Shown here piece by piece: positions 22,062 through 33,923 of a DNA stretch of 64,000 bases. The DNA lies in assembly GCA_963573305.1 (NCBI GenBank), contig OY754339.1, forward strand, positions 12,695,941-12,759,940, given 5' to 3'. Below the pieces are notes generated by a model, which was not told the DNA's origin, did not search any database, and worked only from the letters and a program-made list of their open reading frames with translations. The translations under genes and the position numbers were made by a program. Position 1 is the stretch's first letter, and every line of letters begins with the position of its first letter. This DNA is from Pyrrhosoma nymphula (taxonomy: Eukaryota; Arthropoda; Insecta; Odonata; Coenagrionidae).

Positions 22062-22590
22062 CGAGAACGTGATCTTCCTCGAATGCCTCATTATACTTCG
22101 CTACCCTGTCCTAACGGGACCGGTTACAATATAAATAATAATAATTTGTTTAACGCTTACAGGTATCCCCCAACTACAAGCGCTGTAATGAAAACAGGAA
22201 GTAAATTACAATGCAAAGTAGTCAAATTAAAATATAAGTAATAATGATAATAGAATAAATAAATTAAACATTATTAATTTAAGCCATTTTCAAGGCTCTG
22301 GATGCAGAAGGTATTTCGATTCAATTCAAGAAGTGTTTTATTCCAAAATTTGCAACAAGGTACAGAAAACAGAGGAGGTAATACGCAATGCAACAAAAAT
22401 AACAAAGTAAGAGATGACAACGTAAATGAAGACCCTGGTGTAGGCTTTCGTCTCTTCAGGGTGGGAATAACGTATCACTAGAATGTTTTTTCACTGGATA
22501 AATGTGCGGGGAAGGCTTGTCCCTAACATTTACCCTAAAGACGACGGGAAACCCGCAAGAAACGTCGTCAGGTCATAACGAGTAACAATG
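22062..22590. other. Unannotated DNA
   Basis: No gene recognised. 22420-22590 contains short mirrored pieces such as GACGACGGGAAACCCGC and CGTCGTC but no clear terminal repeat. Confidence 0.4.
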
Positions 22591-22599
22591 AAGAATGTG

Positions 22600-23590
22600 G
22601 AAATTGAACAGGATATTTTCCGCCATTCGGTGTATTTGGTGGTTGGTGGAGTACTTTTTCCGGAAGCCGACCTGTTCGTCACGGTTGGTTGGTTTTGGTA
22701 GGAGAGTTCGGTTTGCAAGCGGTATAGCATGGCCATATTTTTATACCATATCTCCCGCGTTTGGATTTAATATAAATTGCCTAAATGGACACTTTCCTCT
22801 AAACGATACCAGCTGTTCATCAACAGTAACACACAAAAGTTTTTCGCACAAATCACAAGGTTCAAAGTTTTTTTTTGCAATTACCAACCAAAATATATCA
22901 AGCATTATGGATAGCGGCTAATTTGTCGTTTTCTTTTCTTTGGGCCCTAGTATCTTTGTAGTCAAAGCGTATGAATCTCATGATTTAAAAAAAATCTTTT
23001 GCGGGACATAGATGCTGTGAAAAACGTTCTACGAATGCTAGTATCAGTTAACTACTATTCTTTGACATTTTCTTTTCCACATCGAAGAGGACCTGCAGTC
23101 AATAATATACCAATAAATGCATCCAGTTCATCGATGTTCATATTAGTCCAATTATATTCAAATTTAGGGTGCTTCACTACCAACACACTAGAATTTTTGG
23201 GCATACAAATTTGTGCATTTAACAGATATAATTTTGACATCGTTGTTTATAAGCAAATTTAAAGTTTCTCAAATGGAACTTGCAAAACTTGAATGTTTTG
23301 TTGGACCTGGTTTACAGTTAAGAATGTTTCGTTGCAAGGTTTTTGTAATTTTGGAGGATTTTTCGCATATACGCCCTTTGACTTCAAAACGTCGAAGTTA
23401 GCTATACTTTTATATACCTCCACATCACCGTCAATTTCTTCTACAGTAGGCAGTTGGTCAAATGGCTCCTCCTCTACTTCTTCCAAATCAGAGTCAGATT
23501 CTGATGTACACTGCTGGGAGGAATTCACTGTCACAAAAATCATCGCAGTCACTGTCCTCTGCGATTCTCTCAATTTCTTCCTCCGTTAGG
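22600..23590 (-). pseudogene. piggyBac fragment Y, unit A (extended copy)
   Basis: Minus strand: N-terminal acidic region (CTSESDSDLEEVEEEPFDQL), then MNIDELDAFIGILLTAG and LRCGKENVKE (23055-23240), RFDYKDTRAQRKENDKLAAI (about 22925-22985), and beyond the breakpoint seen in units B and C, VTVDEQLVSFRGKCPFRQF (about 22775-22830) with the first catalytic Asp. Similarity fades below about 22600. Several frameshifts. Unit A therefore keeps piggyBac sequence that units B and C replace with gypsy sequence. Confidence 0.8.
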
Positions 23591-24253
23591 AATCTTTTCG
23601 AAGTCGAAACTTGTCATTAGAAGGTGAGTCCAAATGATTACTGACGTGCAAGTATTTCTGAATTTCCGAGAAATGGTTCCGCCTCATTGACTCGTATACT
23701 AAATCATTGTATCTTGTTTAATCTCCCAAAACATATGGAAATACTTACGAGTAACGTAACCGGAGAGCAGTAGAATAGCAATGTAAACATTCACTTCGCT
23801 GGGAGTGACGTACAATTCATGGTTCCTCTGCGTAGCACATAAGTTAGAAATATCTACAAAGATGGGAATAATGACGTCTTTTGAGAAGAAAAGTTCATAG
23901 CACTGACCTCGAGTAAGTTCTAAGTTTTCTGGAATATCCACTGCCTCTTGGTCATCACATCTGCTGCACTTATTAGAAAATACTAGAGATGGGTCGAATA
24001 CCTTTTTTTCAAATTCGATTGTTGAGTGCGAATATAAAATTTTGCCTCGATTATCAGAATCGAATAATATAGGTGTTTTGGTAGGCGCTTTAACATAATT
24101 AATACAAAGACACTTGTTGAGTATGTACTTTAATACTCGAGATACTGAAAATACAATAGGCTTCGAATTAGAATAGGCTGTATATCTCTGGTCACGTTTC
24201 TTACACGACTGTCGAGGCCCTCTCTTTAGTGCCCGACTCAGTACCAAAAACAA
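23591..24253 (-). pseudogene. piggyBac fragment X (PGBD-like N-terminal half), unit A
   Basis: Minus strand: ELYVTPSEVNVYIAILLLSG and YFHMFWEIKQDTMI (23699-24253), continuing in-line as DLVYESMRRNHFSEIQKYLH and LDSPSNDKF (23600-23700). This is the N-terminal half of a piggyBac transposase of the PGBD type, without catalytic Asp residues. It ends at KFRLRKDS, and fragment Y begins at once with LTEEEIERIAEDSD-like sequence. In units B and C an internal deletion removes most of the first part. Confidence 0.75.
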
Positions 24254-25150
24254 AAGTCATACGAAAGCATCGGACTCATTAAAATTAAACAACAATAGGT
24301 ATTCAGTTTTCTCCCTATCATATTCAAGACTACAATTAATTAGATAAGTTGTCAATGTTTACTTGGATATAATATTACTTAACAAATAAACCATAATTCT
24401 CTAACTATTCAAGAGTACAGAAATGACGTGTTAAGCTCACATAGTTATTGCTAGCTGTTGATACCCAATTAGGTCATTGATGAGGGACTCATAACTGGCA
24501 AATGGTATTTTAATTTTTACTTTGGAACATTTCTTTGCACACATCTGCTACTTATCAAATAATTTCACAACAGTAGTGGTATGATCACTTCTCAAGATAA
24601 TTTTGGCTAAAGATGGGTCAATTTCTTTCGATCTCTGTCGAAATCTCAATCCTGGCGGCACCTACTTTCCCCCCCCCCCCCCCCCCCCCCGCCCTCCCCA
24701 AAATGGCTAATTTAGCGATTTATTCGGAGGAAAACCTGGTGCTCACTTGAGGGGAACTCGATGAAATTAAAAAAAAATATATTGAATACGAACTTACCAA
24801 AAAAACGTGGTATAAACACCTCTTCTCTAGGTGGCAGCACAAGCTCGGTGGCAATGAAACTTCGCCATGTTCTAGAGATTTTTTGTGCGTCGATGTTGGA
24901 GCACGCGATTTGAAGTGAAGTTCTGGTTGATAAATGATGATTGGCATCTCAAAGCCGGATAATCAGTTTTTAAAAGGATAGCTTGGGTGTAAATAGTAAC
25001 TCAATATGAAATTGAGGAACATAAAGTGCAAAAGAGGCTAGTATTCAATTAAGGGCGATGAAATAAAAAAAATAAAGCAAATTAAACAGGGTAAAATGAA
25101 AAAAAGCGGAATAAAAGGAAACAAGGCATTAGGAGGACGGTCGTGAAGTC
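24254..25150. other. Non-coding part of composite unit A
   Basis: AT-rich; shared with units B (44710-45717) and C (57955-58680). Contains a run of about 22 C residues near 24669-24690; the corresponding runs in B and C are about 10 and 7 C, so the tract is length-variable. Confidence 0.55.
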
Positions 25151-25152
25151 GT

Positions 25153-26261
25153 TCACTGCAATACAATAGGAATACGTGACAAAATGGAAGAATTAACAGA
25201 ATTAGTAACAGGAATATGGAAGAAGCTCGTGAGCTGCGATAAAAACTGTAGGCAATCAAAACTTACGAAGGACGGTGACCGGGGAGTGTATACTTTCGCG
25301 ACTGCCCGGAAAAAGTCATGGAGAAGAGACTCCTCCGTCCGGTGGTTCCTCAGCCACAATCTAAGGCTGAGGTATCCAAGGAGGTGTTCCCTCCACAGAT
25401 GCTCGATAGTTTGTGTGTGAGCGCCTGAGGAGGGATCGACGAAATTAAGGGAATGGTTTACGGTAAGGTGAAGATATTTGGGATTTTGGGATAATCCCCG
25501 GTATCCCTTCCAACATTCGCTAATCATTGTAGTACCGGGGAGGATATTTTCTTCAATGGTGGACAGGAGTGTGCAGGCGCTCCCGTTAGGTACCGGAACG
25601 ACAAAGGCCCTGCCACTGCCTCTCTCCACCCCGCCAAACACCCAATTCCCAACCCTAAGCCGCCCGACGTTGAACTTACGGTGGCCAAAATGGCTTTTGT
25701 GTATTTTGATGGTTTTTCCCGGACCTCCAATCTTAGATTGAGTCGAAAGGAGGTCAGCATAGCAAACCTCTCGCACAAAGTTGCACCAGTCGGTGAACGT
25801 TGTTCGAGAGATTTGCAGCTCCCGCTCTGCCCACCGGTAAGAAAATACCCTAAGGAGGATGGGAAAGGTTATTAGGATGGTGGTGTGGGAAGGAAGCCGG
25901 ACCCGCTTTAGCCAAGTATCGGTTGGCAATGAGGAAATTTTTCTCAACATTCCCGTGCTAAAGAGTTAAAGTTACGCTAAGACACAGTATGAGATGCACC
26001 GCCATTCAATTCCTTCCCTTTGAATCGCGACATGCGAAATTGGCACCTCCTTGGACGTGCACGGCGGTCACGGGACAGTCGACGACAAAACCACTCCCCT
26101 TTGTCCTCCCTGAACTTCAATCAATGTCCACACTTGCCACAAAGCTGCCCCTCAATGGGCAAAATGCAGCCATGTTCTTCTAAAAATTTTAACCCGTCCT
26201 CCTCAGAAAGAAAAGTCCTCGTCGCAGAGGTGTACGAAAATGAACAGGAATTACAACTCAT
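25153..26261 (-). pseudogene. IS1595-like (Merlin) transposase, unit A, catalytic residues lost
   Basis: Minus strand, probable start ATG at 26259-26261. A zinc-ribbon-like N-terminus (about 26030-26160) is followed, after a frame break near 25950, by IGGPGKTIKIHKSHFGHRKF, WVFGGVERGSGRAFVVPVPN, ILPGTTMISECWKGYRG, VNHSLNFVDPSSGAHTQTIE. Family: ISXO2/IS1595-like DDE domain of Merlin transposons. The first catalytic Asp (D in MDES of unit B) is His here, and the second (SDCW) is SECW. A deletion of about 40 bp near 25400 removes the segment after TIE. This copy is dead. Confidence 0.85.
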
Positions 26262-26740
26262 AATGGACGGAAAGGAAAATGATATAAATAATTAAATAAA
26301 TTGAAAATAAAAGGTTGAACTAAAAAGCGGCAAACGAACACTGAGACATACAGATGCACACGTAAATCGGGATGAATAGATGGAGATGATAGAACAAGGA
26401 TTGATGGAAAGAACTACAAATGTGATACACAGTCGAACTCAGACGAAGTCACTGGAAACGAAGAATGAAGAGTTTTCCCTGAACCAAGCACATACGGGTC
26501 AGTGAGATAGCTAAGGGATGGGAAAGTAGGGGGGGGAAAAGGAGGGGTTTGTATGGTGATATAGACAGGGCCATTTAAATAGCATAGAATAGTGAAGGGA
26601 TAGCGTAAAATGGGTTAAAAGCGCATGGATAGCTGTCTTGAGATACGCCCATCTGAGATAGGGGAATGGGAAAAGAGTTGATGTGGAGAATAGCGGTCGA
26701 TTTAAAATAAAACCGAAACATTTCAAGGAATATAAGCAAA
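26262..26740. other. Non-coding part of composite unit A
   Basis: A/G-rich sequence also found at 46880-47320. No gene recognised; short minus-strand frames (26511-26808) end in the tandem repeat that follows. Confidence 0.5.
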
Positions 26741-26744
26741 AAGG

Positions 26745-27000
26745 AAAGGTTTAATAGCAAGAAGACGATATATTCGTGAATGGTACAGCTAAGGTAAGAT
26801 ATTTCCATGAAAAAATATCTGAAAATCCCGTGCCGCCTTTAAATAGAATTGGTGCCCTCGTGAGATAAAGAGGTCGTTTTGAGTGGCAAGGGGTCGTTTC
26901 CGCAGGATGTGTTACATATTCGTGAATGGTACATCCAAGGGAAGATATTTCCATGGAAAAATACCTGAAAATCCCGTACCGCCTTTAAGTAGAATCGGTG
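26745..27000. repeat. 148-bp tandem repeat, 2 copies (unit A)
   Basis: GATATTTCCATG recurs at about 26798 and 26946, 148 bp apart, with GAAAATCCCGTGCCGCCTTTAA downstream each time. Unit B carries about nine copies of the same monomer. Confidence 0.85.
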
Positions 27001-28156
27001 GTAGAAAAAGTTGGTACACTACTGTTGGAGGTTAATAGATAGCGTTATTTTTGTGTGTAAGTACCTAATGTGTTGGAGGTAATTTTCTAAACCCACGCTG
27101 TGGTAGTTAATCTTTCAGGATGATACTGATCCTGAAAAATGTTAACGAAAAAAACTGTAATTATGAACTCGGCGCCGGGTTTCCCTCCTCCTCTCACATT
27201 TTTTTAGATTATATCACATCAAATGATACATCGAAACTAAATCACCTTCCTTTAGAAAGTAATGTTACATAGTTCTGATGTAAAATATTCAACATTTGCA
27301 ACTTGGACTTAAATCACCATTATTAGCGTTTTGAAATATAACTCTACGGATTAAATTTCATTAATTCAATGGAACTAATCTTCTATATTGTTCACTGATT
27401 AGAATTTAAGTATAATTACATCACAAGTTGTTTTTTGTTTATTTTATAACATTATATTATGAATCTTTTATAAATGCTGCACATTTCTTGATATAAAAAA
27501 CTACCGACCTGCATTACCAGGAGTAGCAACTTGCATTTAAGTCATTGGTTATGTTAGGAAAATATAACTCTGGTAAACAACTTTTCTAAATCCAAATTAA
27601 CTGCATACACACTTCTGCAGTGTTCACTGACTATAATTTCGCTACATAACTAAATACTTCTACTTTTTCAAGAAAAATTACTTTTTCCCATTGGAGTAAC
27701 ATATCATTGTATCACCAATCCATCATTCGCACTACCCAGTAAGATGAAAGATACTTATAAATTATCAAATAATATTTTAACCATGGCATCATGAGCATAG
27801 TCGCCCAGAGTTACGGGATAATTTGTCCACTAGGCTGATACAATCAATTATGGGTGCAGAAAATAACTATTATAATATTCAAAGACAACAACGTTTAAGC
27901 AAATCAAAATGAGGAATTCAGACAAAAGCAAAACATACTACACATTCGCGATCTTTTTGATATCGTTAAACATCACAATCGTGTGTAATAATGAATTATG
28001 ATTAAAAAATACCCCCATCAAATCTTCATATCAACAAAGATATCAAAAATGTAACCAAAATACAATCGAGATTTTCAGTAAATAACATGGGAACTTACAT
28101 ATAACTCTTGATATTTATATTCATGAATTACATTAAAACTATACTCAATACCCATA
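27001..28156. other. AT-rich distal part of composite unit A
   Basis: No ORF. Collinear with 48600-49620 apart from indels (for example the 27590-27690 segment is absent from unit B). Ends at the left target duplication of the P-like element. Confidence 0.6.
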
Positions 28157-28164
28157 ATATACTT
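28157..28164. repeat. Target-site duplication, left copy (P-like element)
   Basis: ATATACTT; the right copy at 42165-42172 is AAATACTT (7 of 8). The uninterrupted site at the B/C junction (about 49626-49636) reads ATATACTTATATGCCC. Confidence 0.75.
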
Positions 28165-28224
28165 GTGGCGCCAGCGGGTCTTCCCGCCGGTGGCGCCGCT
28201 AATCAGCGCGGCAGCGACGACGAA

Positions 28225-28319
28225 CTCGGTCGGCCAACTCGTACAGTGCTCAAGGCCGCTATACCCAGGTCATGACACGATCCCATAATGCATCATAATT
28301 TCTCCATCTTGGATCCATC
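28225..28319 (+). repeat. Left subterminal inverted repeat of the P-like element
   Basis: Matches the reverse complement of 41983-42067. Best blocks: CCATCTTGGATCCAT (28304-28318, 15 of 15), ACCCAGGTCATGACACG (16 of 17) and a TCAAGGCCGCT block. The transposase ATG lies 54 bp inside it. Confidence 0.8.
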
Positions 28320-28372
28320 TCGACGTATTATAGCATTGTCGCTCTCCAGTGAGGAAGAAACAACTCGTGAAA

Positions 28373-31300
28373 ATGGTGTGTTGTAGTGCTCCAAGTTGCT
28401 CGAACAGAACGAAAAACTGTAGATTGTTTCGTTTTCCTACTGATCCAGCAAGAAGAAAGGTGTGGGTGTTGAACTGCCGCCGGGATAAGTGGAAACCTAC
28501 AGCAGGAGCACGCTTGTGTCAGGTAAAGTGTTTTTCGATATTTTAACCATTTAAGGCTACATTTGCGCCAAATAACCATTAATTCTCAAAATTATATGTT
28601 TGGGCGATGGAAGTAAGTGACTATAGTTAAATGTAAATGGGAAATTCCAGTTTTGACGTGAATTGGAAAAACGTGCTCGCGGCTCCTCCATGATGTATAT
28701 GTATGTTGCTCGGATTTAATGACTTAGATTGGCTATAACTGCTGCACATCAATCTTTTTTTTACGGATATTATAAATTGTTACCTTTAAGTGCTATCTAT
28801 TTGAATATTTCATGTATTTAATGCCAAGCGTGGGTCATGAATGTACTCCTATGTGCTCGCTGGTTTTAATGTTTCCGTCTATGTTCAGTGGATTTAATGA
28901 CTTAAATCGTCGAGAACTGGTCGTTTTCCAATCCATAATAACAAATATAATTAATTTTATTTTTTAAGAGTATTATCATAGAATATTTCGAGTATTAAAT
29001 GTCTCGTGACATACTCAAAACGCATGGGTTTTTCTTATAGATTGTTTCTTCGTTTATTTCGAGTGACGAATACATGCAATTGCCTTATAAATAGCCGTAT
29101 TTATGCTAGTTTTGCTATTATTAATCTGATTCAGGCTCATTTCACGGAGGACCAGTTTGAGGCTCATCGTCAGGATGGTCGCAAGCTGCTGAAAAAATCA
29201 GCCATCCCCACAGTGTTTTCCTTTCCGTGCAGCCCAGGCACCCCAAAGTCAAAGCGAGTCCCTCCAAAAAAGAGAGTGCTGGAACAAGGTATGTAAACAA
29301 TTCGGGATATGATTCCCATTATAAACAGTTAATTAATTTATATCCTTTCCATATGTGTTCCATGTAACACATGGGAAAGAACTGCAGTACGCTATGTACT
29401 ATACCATGTTATTTACGTTATCTTTTTTCACGGAAAACCGAGGCTTGATCGCATTACATGTTGATGTGAGCAGTTTTCCTTATATTCCTTTATTTTTTCT
29501 CCCAATAGTTGCTGTTGCTGTGAACATCGATAACACCTGTGACAATGTTACATTGGATGATTCGGTGGAAGATTTGCCGGAACCAGATCAGGAAATATTG
29601 GAGTTAAAGAAGGAAATTCGCAGGCTGAAAGCTCAAGTGAGTACCTACGTTGATTTTAATCTTAAAGGTTTCATTTCATATATATATAAAGTTGTTTAAA
29701 TACAATCTCTTTGAAATTGTCTTACATCATACGTAGTAGCTTTTCTTGGTTAGGCATTTTTTGGCTCTCCTTTAGAAATCACGGGAGAGGTAATGGTTTT
29801 GAATTCGTTTGGCAATCTAATATGTACAGTACTGAGGCTGAGTGATAGGTGCCTTTTGGGAAAAGGGAGTATGAATATACTGACTGGCATGTACGTTATT
29901 GTTAGAATGGGTGTAGTAGTCATGATAAATGGAGTTCATTGTCATTCAGGATTTTATTTAACAAAGCAAACACATGATAAGATGTAAATAGAGGGAAATG
30001 TTAGTATATTTGATTCGGTTAAAAGTGATTTTCCAGGGGTACGGATAGGGACTTGGAACATAGCTTTAACTGTTTATTTCTGGGCAGAGAAGGCTTTACT
30101 AGCTATGGTTGAATTTCCCCTGAACAATTCTGTAAGAAATATATATGAATTCACTTTGGCTTAATATATCATTTTTGAAATGTCTATGGATACAGCAGGA
30201 GGTAGCTTTCTAATCATTATGATACCAAAAAAAATTTATCACAATTCCAACGAACATGGGGAGACCACTCTAGGTTTATTTGGGGAGACCACTTTTTCAT
30301 AGTTGTTACTTATTAATTGGATGAGCTGTGTTTTTTCTTTATTTATTACTAGATTGTCACTTTTGCACCACTCATGCATTTGGAGTATGGTTGTGTTAAC
30401 ATATTAAATTATTTAGGAAATCAGCTGTGACAGTGGCCGATGTATCATCTGCATAAAGGGTGGTTTTGGAGTGTGATAGGTGATTTAGGAGGTCATATAT
30501 AAAGAGGAGAATTAATAGAGGTCCTTATATAGATGCTTGGGGAGTTTTTGTGTAGAGGATAAGATTTGGCAGTTTGCATCATATAAGGGGTCCCTGTCAG
30601 AATAGCTCACAATTATAGGTATCAAGGGTACCATACATATATGTTTTTATGCGCTCAAATATGTTGAGTATTAATAAGAATTATCTTGTTTAAAATGTAA
30701 TGTCTAAATGAAAGCAAGATTTTCGTTGTTTAATGTGTAATTAGAAATGGCATACACTGAAGTTTGATTGAATGAATAGGATATGCCCATGACTGAAGTT
30801 GATGTATTAGTGAAAGGATCAGTACTGTCTTCTGAGACTTCTTATTGTATTTTAAGACACCTTATCTTTAATTACAGTTCATTTTTTATGTAACTGCCTG
30901 AATGCCATGAGTACATAGTTTGTATGTATGAAAGATACATTTTAAAGCAAGATTTGTGTACCACAATTTGCTTGGCCATTTTAATCCTTCTTCCACTTTC
31001 TTTAAGAGCTACGCCTTGGCCCATTATTATGCATATACCTTATTCATTTTATGGCATACCTAAACTTCTATTTCACTACACTTATTCACGATGATTATGT
31101 TCTACTTTTCAAACATTTAAATAATGTGTCAGCCAAGCATTAATAAAAAATGTATTGTTGCCATATATAGTTAATGGTCCTACAAAAAATAGCATTCATT
31201 ATAACGAAAGATGCATTATGGTGAAGGTTATATTGCCTGGCTGAGCAATATTCATTCACTCTACAACTGCCAAAGTTGTTCCTCTTTACAAAGGCAAAGT

Positions 31301-33923
31301 AAATAAACAGGAAATGAATTCACTCTCTCTTCTTTCACTTTTCTAAGGCCTTTGATCTTGTAAATCAAGAGCTACTTTTGCTTAAACTGGAATTTTACGC
31401 TATACGAGGTATTCCTTATAAGTGGATTGAATCCTACTTGTGTGCACCCCACCAACATGTTGTTCTATATAAAACCTTCTGTTGTACTATATAGACCTTC
31501 ATCAAAAGTTTATTAGGACATATAACATATAACACTGCTCAAGGACCTAAATTTATGGGCTATAAGATGTTTAATAGTTTACCACCTGAGATTAATATGA
31601 AAAAAAGAGTTGTTTTAAAGAAAAAATTCTGAAGTTTCTTCATAACAATTTATTTTACTAGTTCATTGAATTTATGCATATGTAATTCTAAATGCCAATT
31701 TAATTGTTGCAAGAATTTAATTTAAGGTGTTTACTATTTAAATTTCATTAATACTTCTCTCAAGTGTTCCATTACGTGTATCTAGGTATTACTCTGCTGT
31801 TATCTTTATTGGAGTGTCCTTTATTTGTCTGCAAACTGCAAATCTCTGGACAAATGCATAAATATATTATTATTAATATGCCAAATTGATATCAATTCTT
31901 TACTTTCAAGGTGCTGCAATTAAAGAAGGAGAAAGAGGAACTGGTACAAAGGTTGGGTGGCCTTTTTGAGCCAGACCAGATTCAGCGCCTGACTTATAAA
32001 GGTCCATCCAACCCTTACATGTGGACTGAGAAGACGATTAAGAAGGCGTTCAGGATCAGAGCTGCTGTTGGCCACAGAGGGTATGAGTTTCTGCGCGAGA
32101 TAGATTTACCTCTGCCGTCATACAGAACTCTGTGCAGGAGGATCGAGGCCACCACTTTTGCCCCAGGTATCCAGGAGGATATCATTCACTGGTTGGGTGT
32201 CAAACTCTGTAGGGAGAATGATATGGCCAAGAAGTGCATTTTATGCATTGATGAAATGCAGATACGGCCAACCCTTGAATTTGACAAGGGGCTGAAGAGA
32301 TATGTGGGAATGATTTCCCCTGAAGTTCTACGTAAAGGAGAGGACCCTGGGAAATTGGCCACCCATGCTCTTGCTTTTGTGGTGAGGGGTCTAGCACTTC
32401 ACTGGAAGCAAGTAGTGGCATATGTGCTGACTGGTGACTCGATTGAGGCTCCATTACTTTGGGGAGTCCTCAAAAATATTATGAGTCGACTTTCTGCTGC
32501 TGGCTTCAGTGTCATTTGTATTTCGAGTGACATGGGAAGCAACAATACCAGGTTGTGGGGTCACTTAGGGATACATTCCACAAGATTTCAAGTGACAGAG
32601 AGAATCCCCCATCCAACCTCTGATGGATGGCTATATTTTATGCCGGACATTCCCCACATACTCAAAAACATACGGAATTGCCTGATGAACAACACTATAA
32701 TTCTACCCCCCAGTGTTGTGACCCAGCAGGGACTGCCTTGTGACATAGTTCGTTTGAGCCATGTCAAAGAACTAATCATGTTGCAAGAGGAGAGGAGGCT
32801 GAAATTAGCTCCTAAGCTAACCGTTGAGCATGTTCAGCCTTCGCAGTTTTTAAAGATGAGGGTCTCCCATGCTTGTGAGTTGCTTAGTCGCACAACTGCT
32901 TGTGCTTTGCAGTTCTGTGCCAGTGTGGGGATGCTTTCACCTGCAGTGAAGACCACAGCATTCTTTTTAGAACAGGTCAATGGCTGGTTTGACCTTATGA
33001 ATGCTCGGGTGCAGGACTATGCAGTTGATAAAAGTGAGGACAAAGTGAAAAAATTAGAAGATTTTGTGGCTCTAATGAGGAACATTAAGTTTGGGGGGTG
33101 CACCAAATGGAAGCCTATTCAGACAGGTGTTCAGTTGGCTACTAGAACCATCCTCTCCCTCCGTAATGATTTGGTGGTTAACGGTGATCAGGAGTACATA
33201 CTCACATCCCGATTCACTACGGATCCAGTGGAAAACTTATTTTCCCAAATTAGAGGCCAAGGAGACATTCACCCGACTCCTGTCAAGTTCCGACACAGCC
33301 TGAAGCTGATCAGTGTGTCACAATACCTGTCAGTTCCCCGCTACTCTTCCTATGATGAAGATGAGGATGAGTACTACCTAGACTTCCTCAAGAGAAAGCC
33401 GGAACCCGTGGAAGAGGAAATTTGTGAAGTTCATGATTGGGACCCCGATGAGGGATTTGACATAATGGAAGATTGTGCTTTGTACCATGTTGCTGGGTGG
33501 GCTGTGCATGGAGTCACAAAAGATCTGTGTTGTGACAGCTGCACTAAGCTAATCAGAAGCGATCTTCCATTAGAAAATTTGCCTCATCAATGGACCTCCA
33601 GTATTGAGAGGACAAATCTATGTCACCCCACAGAGTTAGCATTTGGGCTGGTCAAGGGTGCCGAAAATTTCTTCAGAAGACATGAGAAAGCCATCATTAC
33701 CAATAAGTGTCCTCACAAATTTTTGATGGACAATGTAATGGGAGAGGTTGATGATGGCATGAAGGAAAACCTTCCTAAGTGTCACAGCATTTTGAGCCTT
33801 CTTCTCCAGAAGTTCTTCAGGCTGCGGGTACATATCCTTGGGGAGGATGTGACCAAGCAGAGGAAGGCACAGACATGCTATGGCAGCCGAAGTGCTTTTA
33901 TGCATTCGGTATCCAGACCATAG
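28373..33923 (+). CDS. THAP-domain P-element-type transposase, four exons, apparently intact
   Basis: Exons 28373-28522, 29135-29288, 29509-29636 and 31911-33923 join in phase (0, 1, 0) with GT/AG borders to give about 814 residues. Residues 1-80 form a THAP zinc finger: C4-x4-C9, C49-x2-H52 split across the first intron, and AIPTVF (73-78), the AVPTIF box. Residues about 120-160 form a Leu/Lys-rich coiled coil spanning exons 3-4. The RNase H-like catalytic domain has CIDEMQI (D258), SSDMGSNN (D351), PDIPHILKNIRN and DPVENLFSQIRG (E585), with the GTP-binding-type insertion between. A Cys-rich C-terminal patch follows (CCDSCTKL). Known: P-element enzymes bind GTP and make 8-bp duplications. 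Function as active transposase is inferred; splice sites are predicted by eye. A domesticated THAP9-like host gene is the alternative, but its location within an insert argues for a transposon. Confidence 0.88.
30330..30560 (-). pseudogene. LINE RT relic in intron 3 of the transposase gene (antisense)
   Basis: The minus strand reads GPLLILLFIYDLLNHL and KTTLYADDTSATV, the RT motif containing the YADD box of a CR1/Jockey-like LINE, followed by stops. It is an old fragment. Confidence 0.65.
31255..31625 (+). pseudogene. LINE RT relic in intron 3 of the transposase gene (sense)
   Basis: The plus strand reads AKVVPLYKG, then FSKAFDLVNQELLLLKLEFY and IRGIPYKWIESYL (31340-31440), and after a gap GYKMFNSLPPEI (about 31555-31600), the C-terminal motif of CR1/Jockey-type ORF2. 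No intact frame. Confidence 0.7.

Noticed and set aside
24669..24690. Long C homopolymer as a possible regulatory G-quadruplex
   Set aside because: Length differs among units A, B and C and there is no gene nearby; best seen as an unstable mononucleotide run.
25184..25420. Plus-strand frame MEELTELVTGIWKKL (also at 45718 and 58818)
   Set aside because: It is the exact antisense of the Merlin transposase C-terminus and is preserved only because the units are copies.
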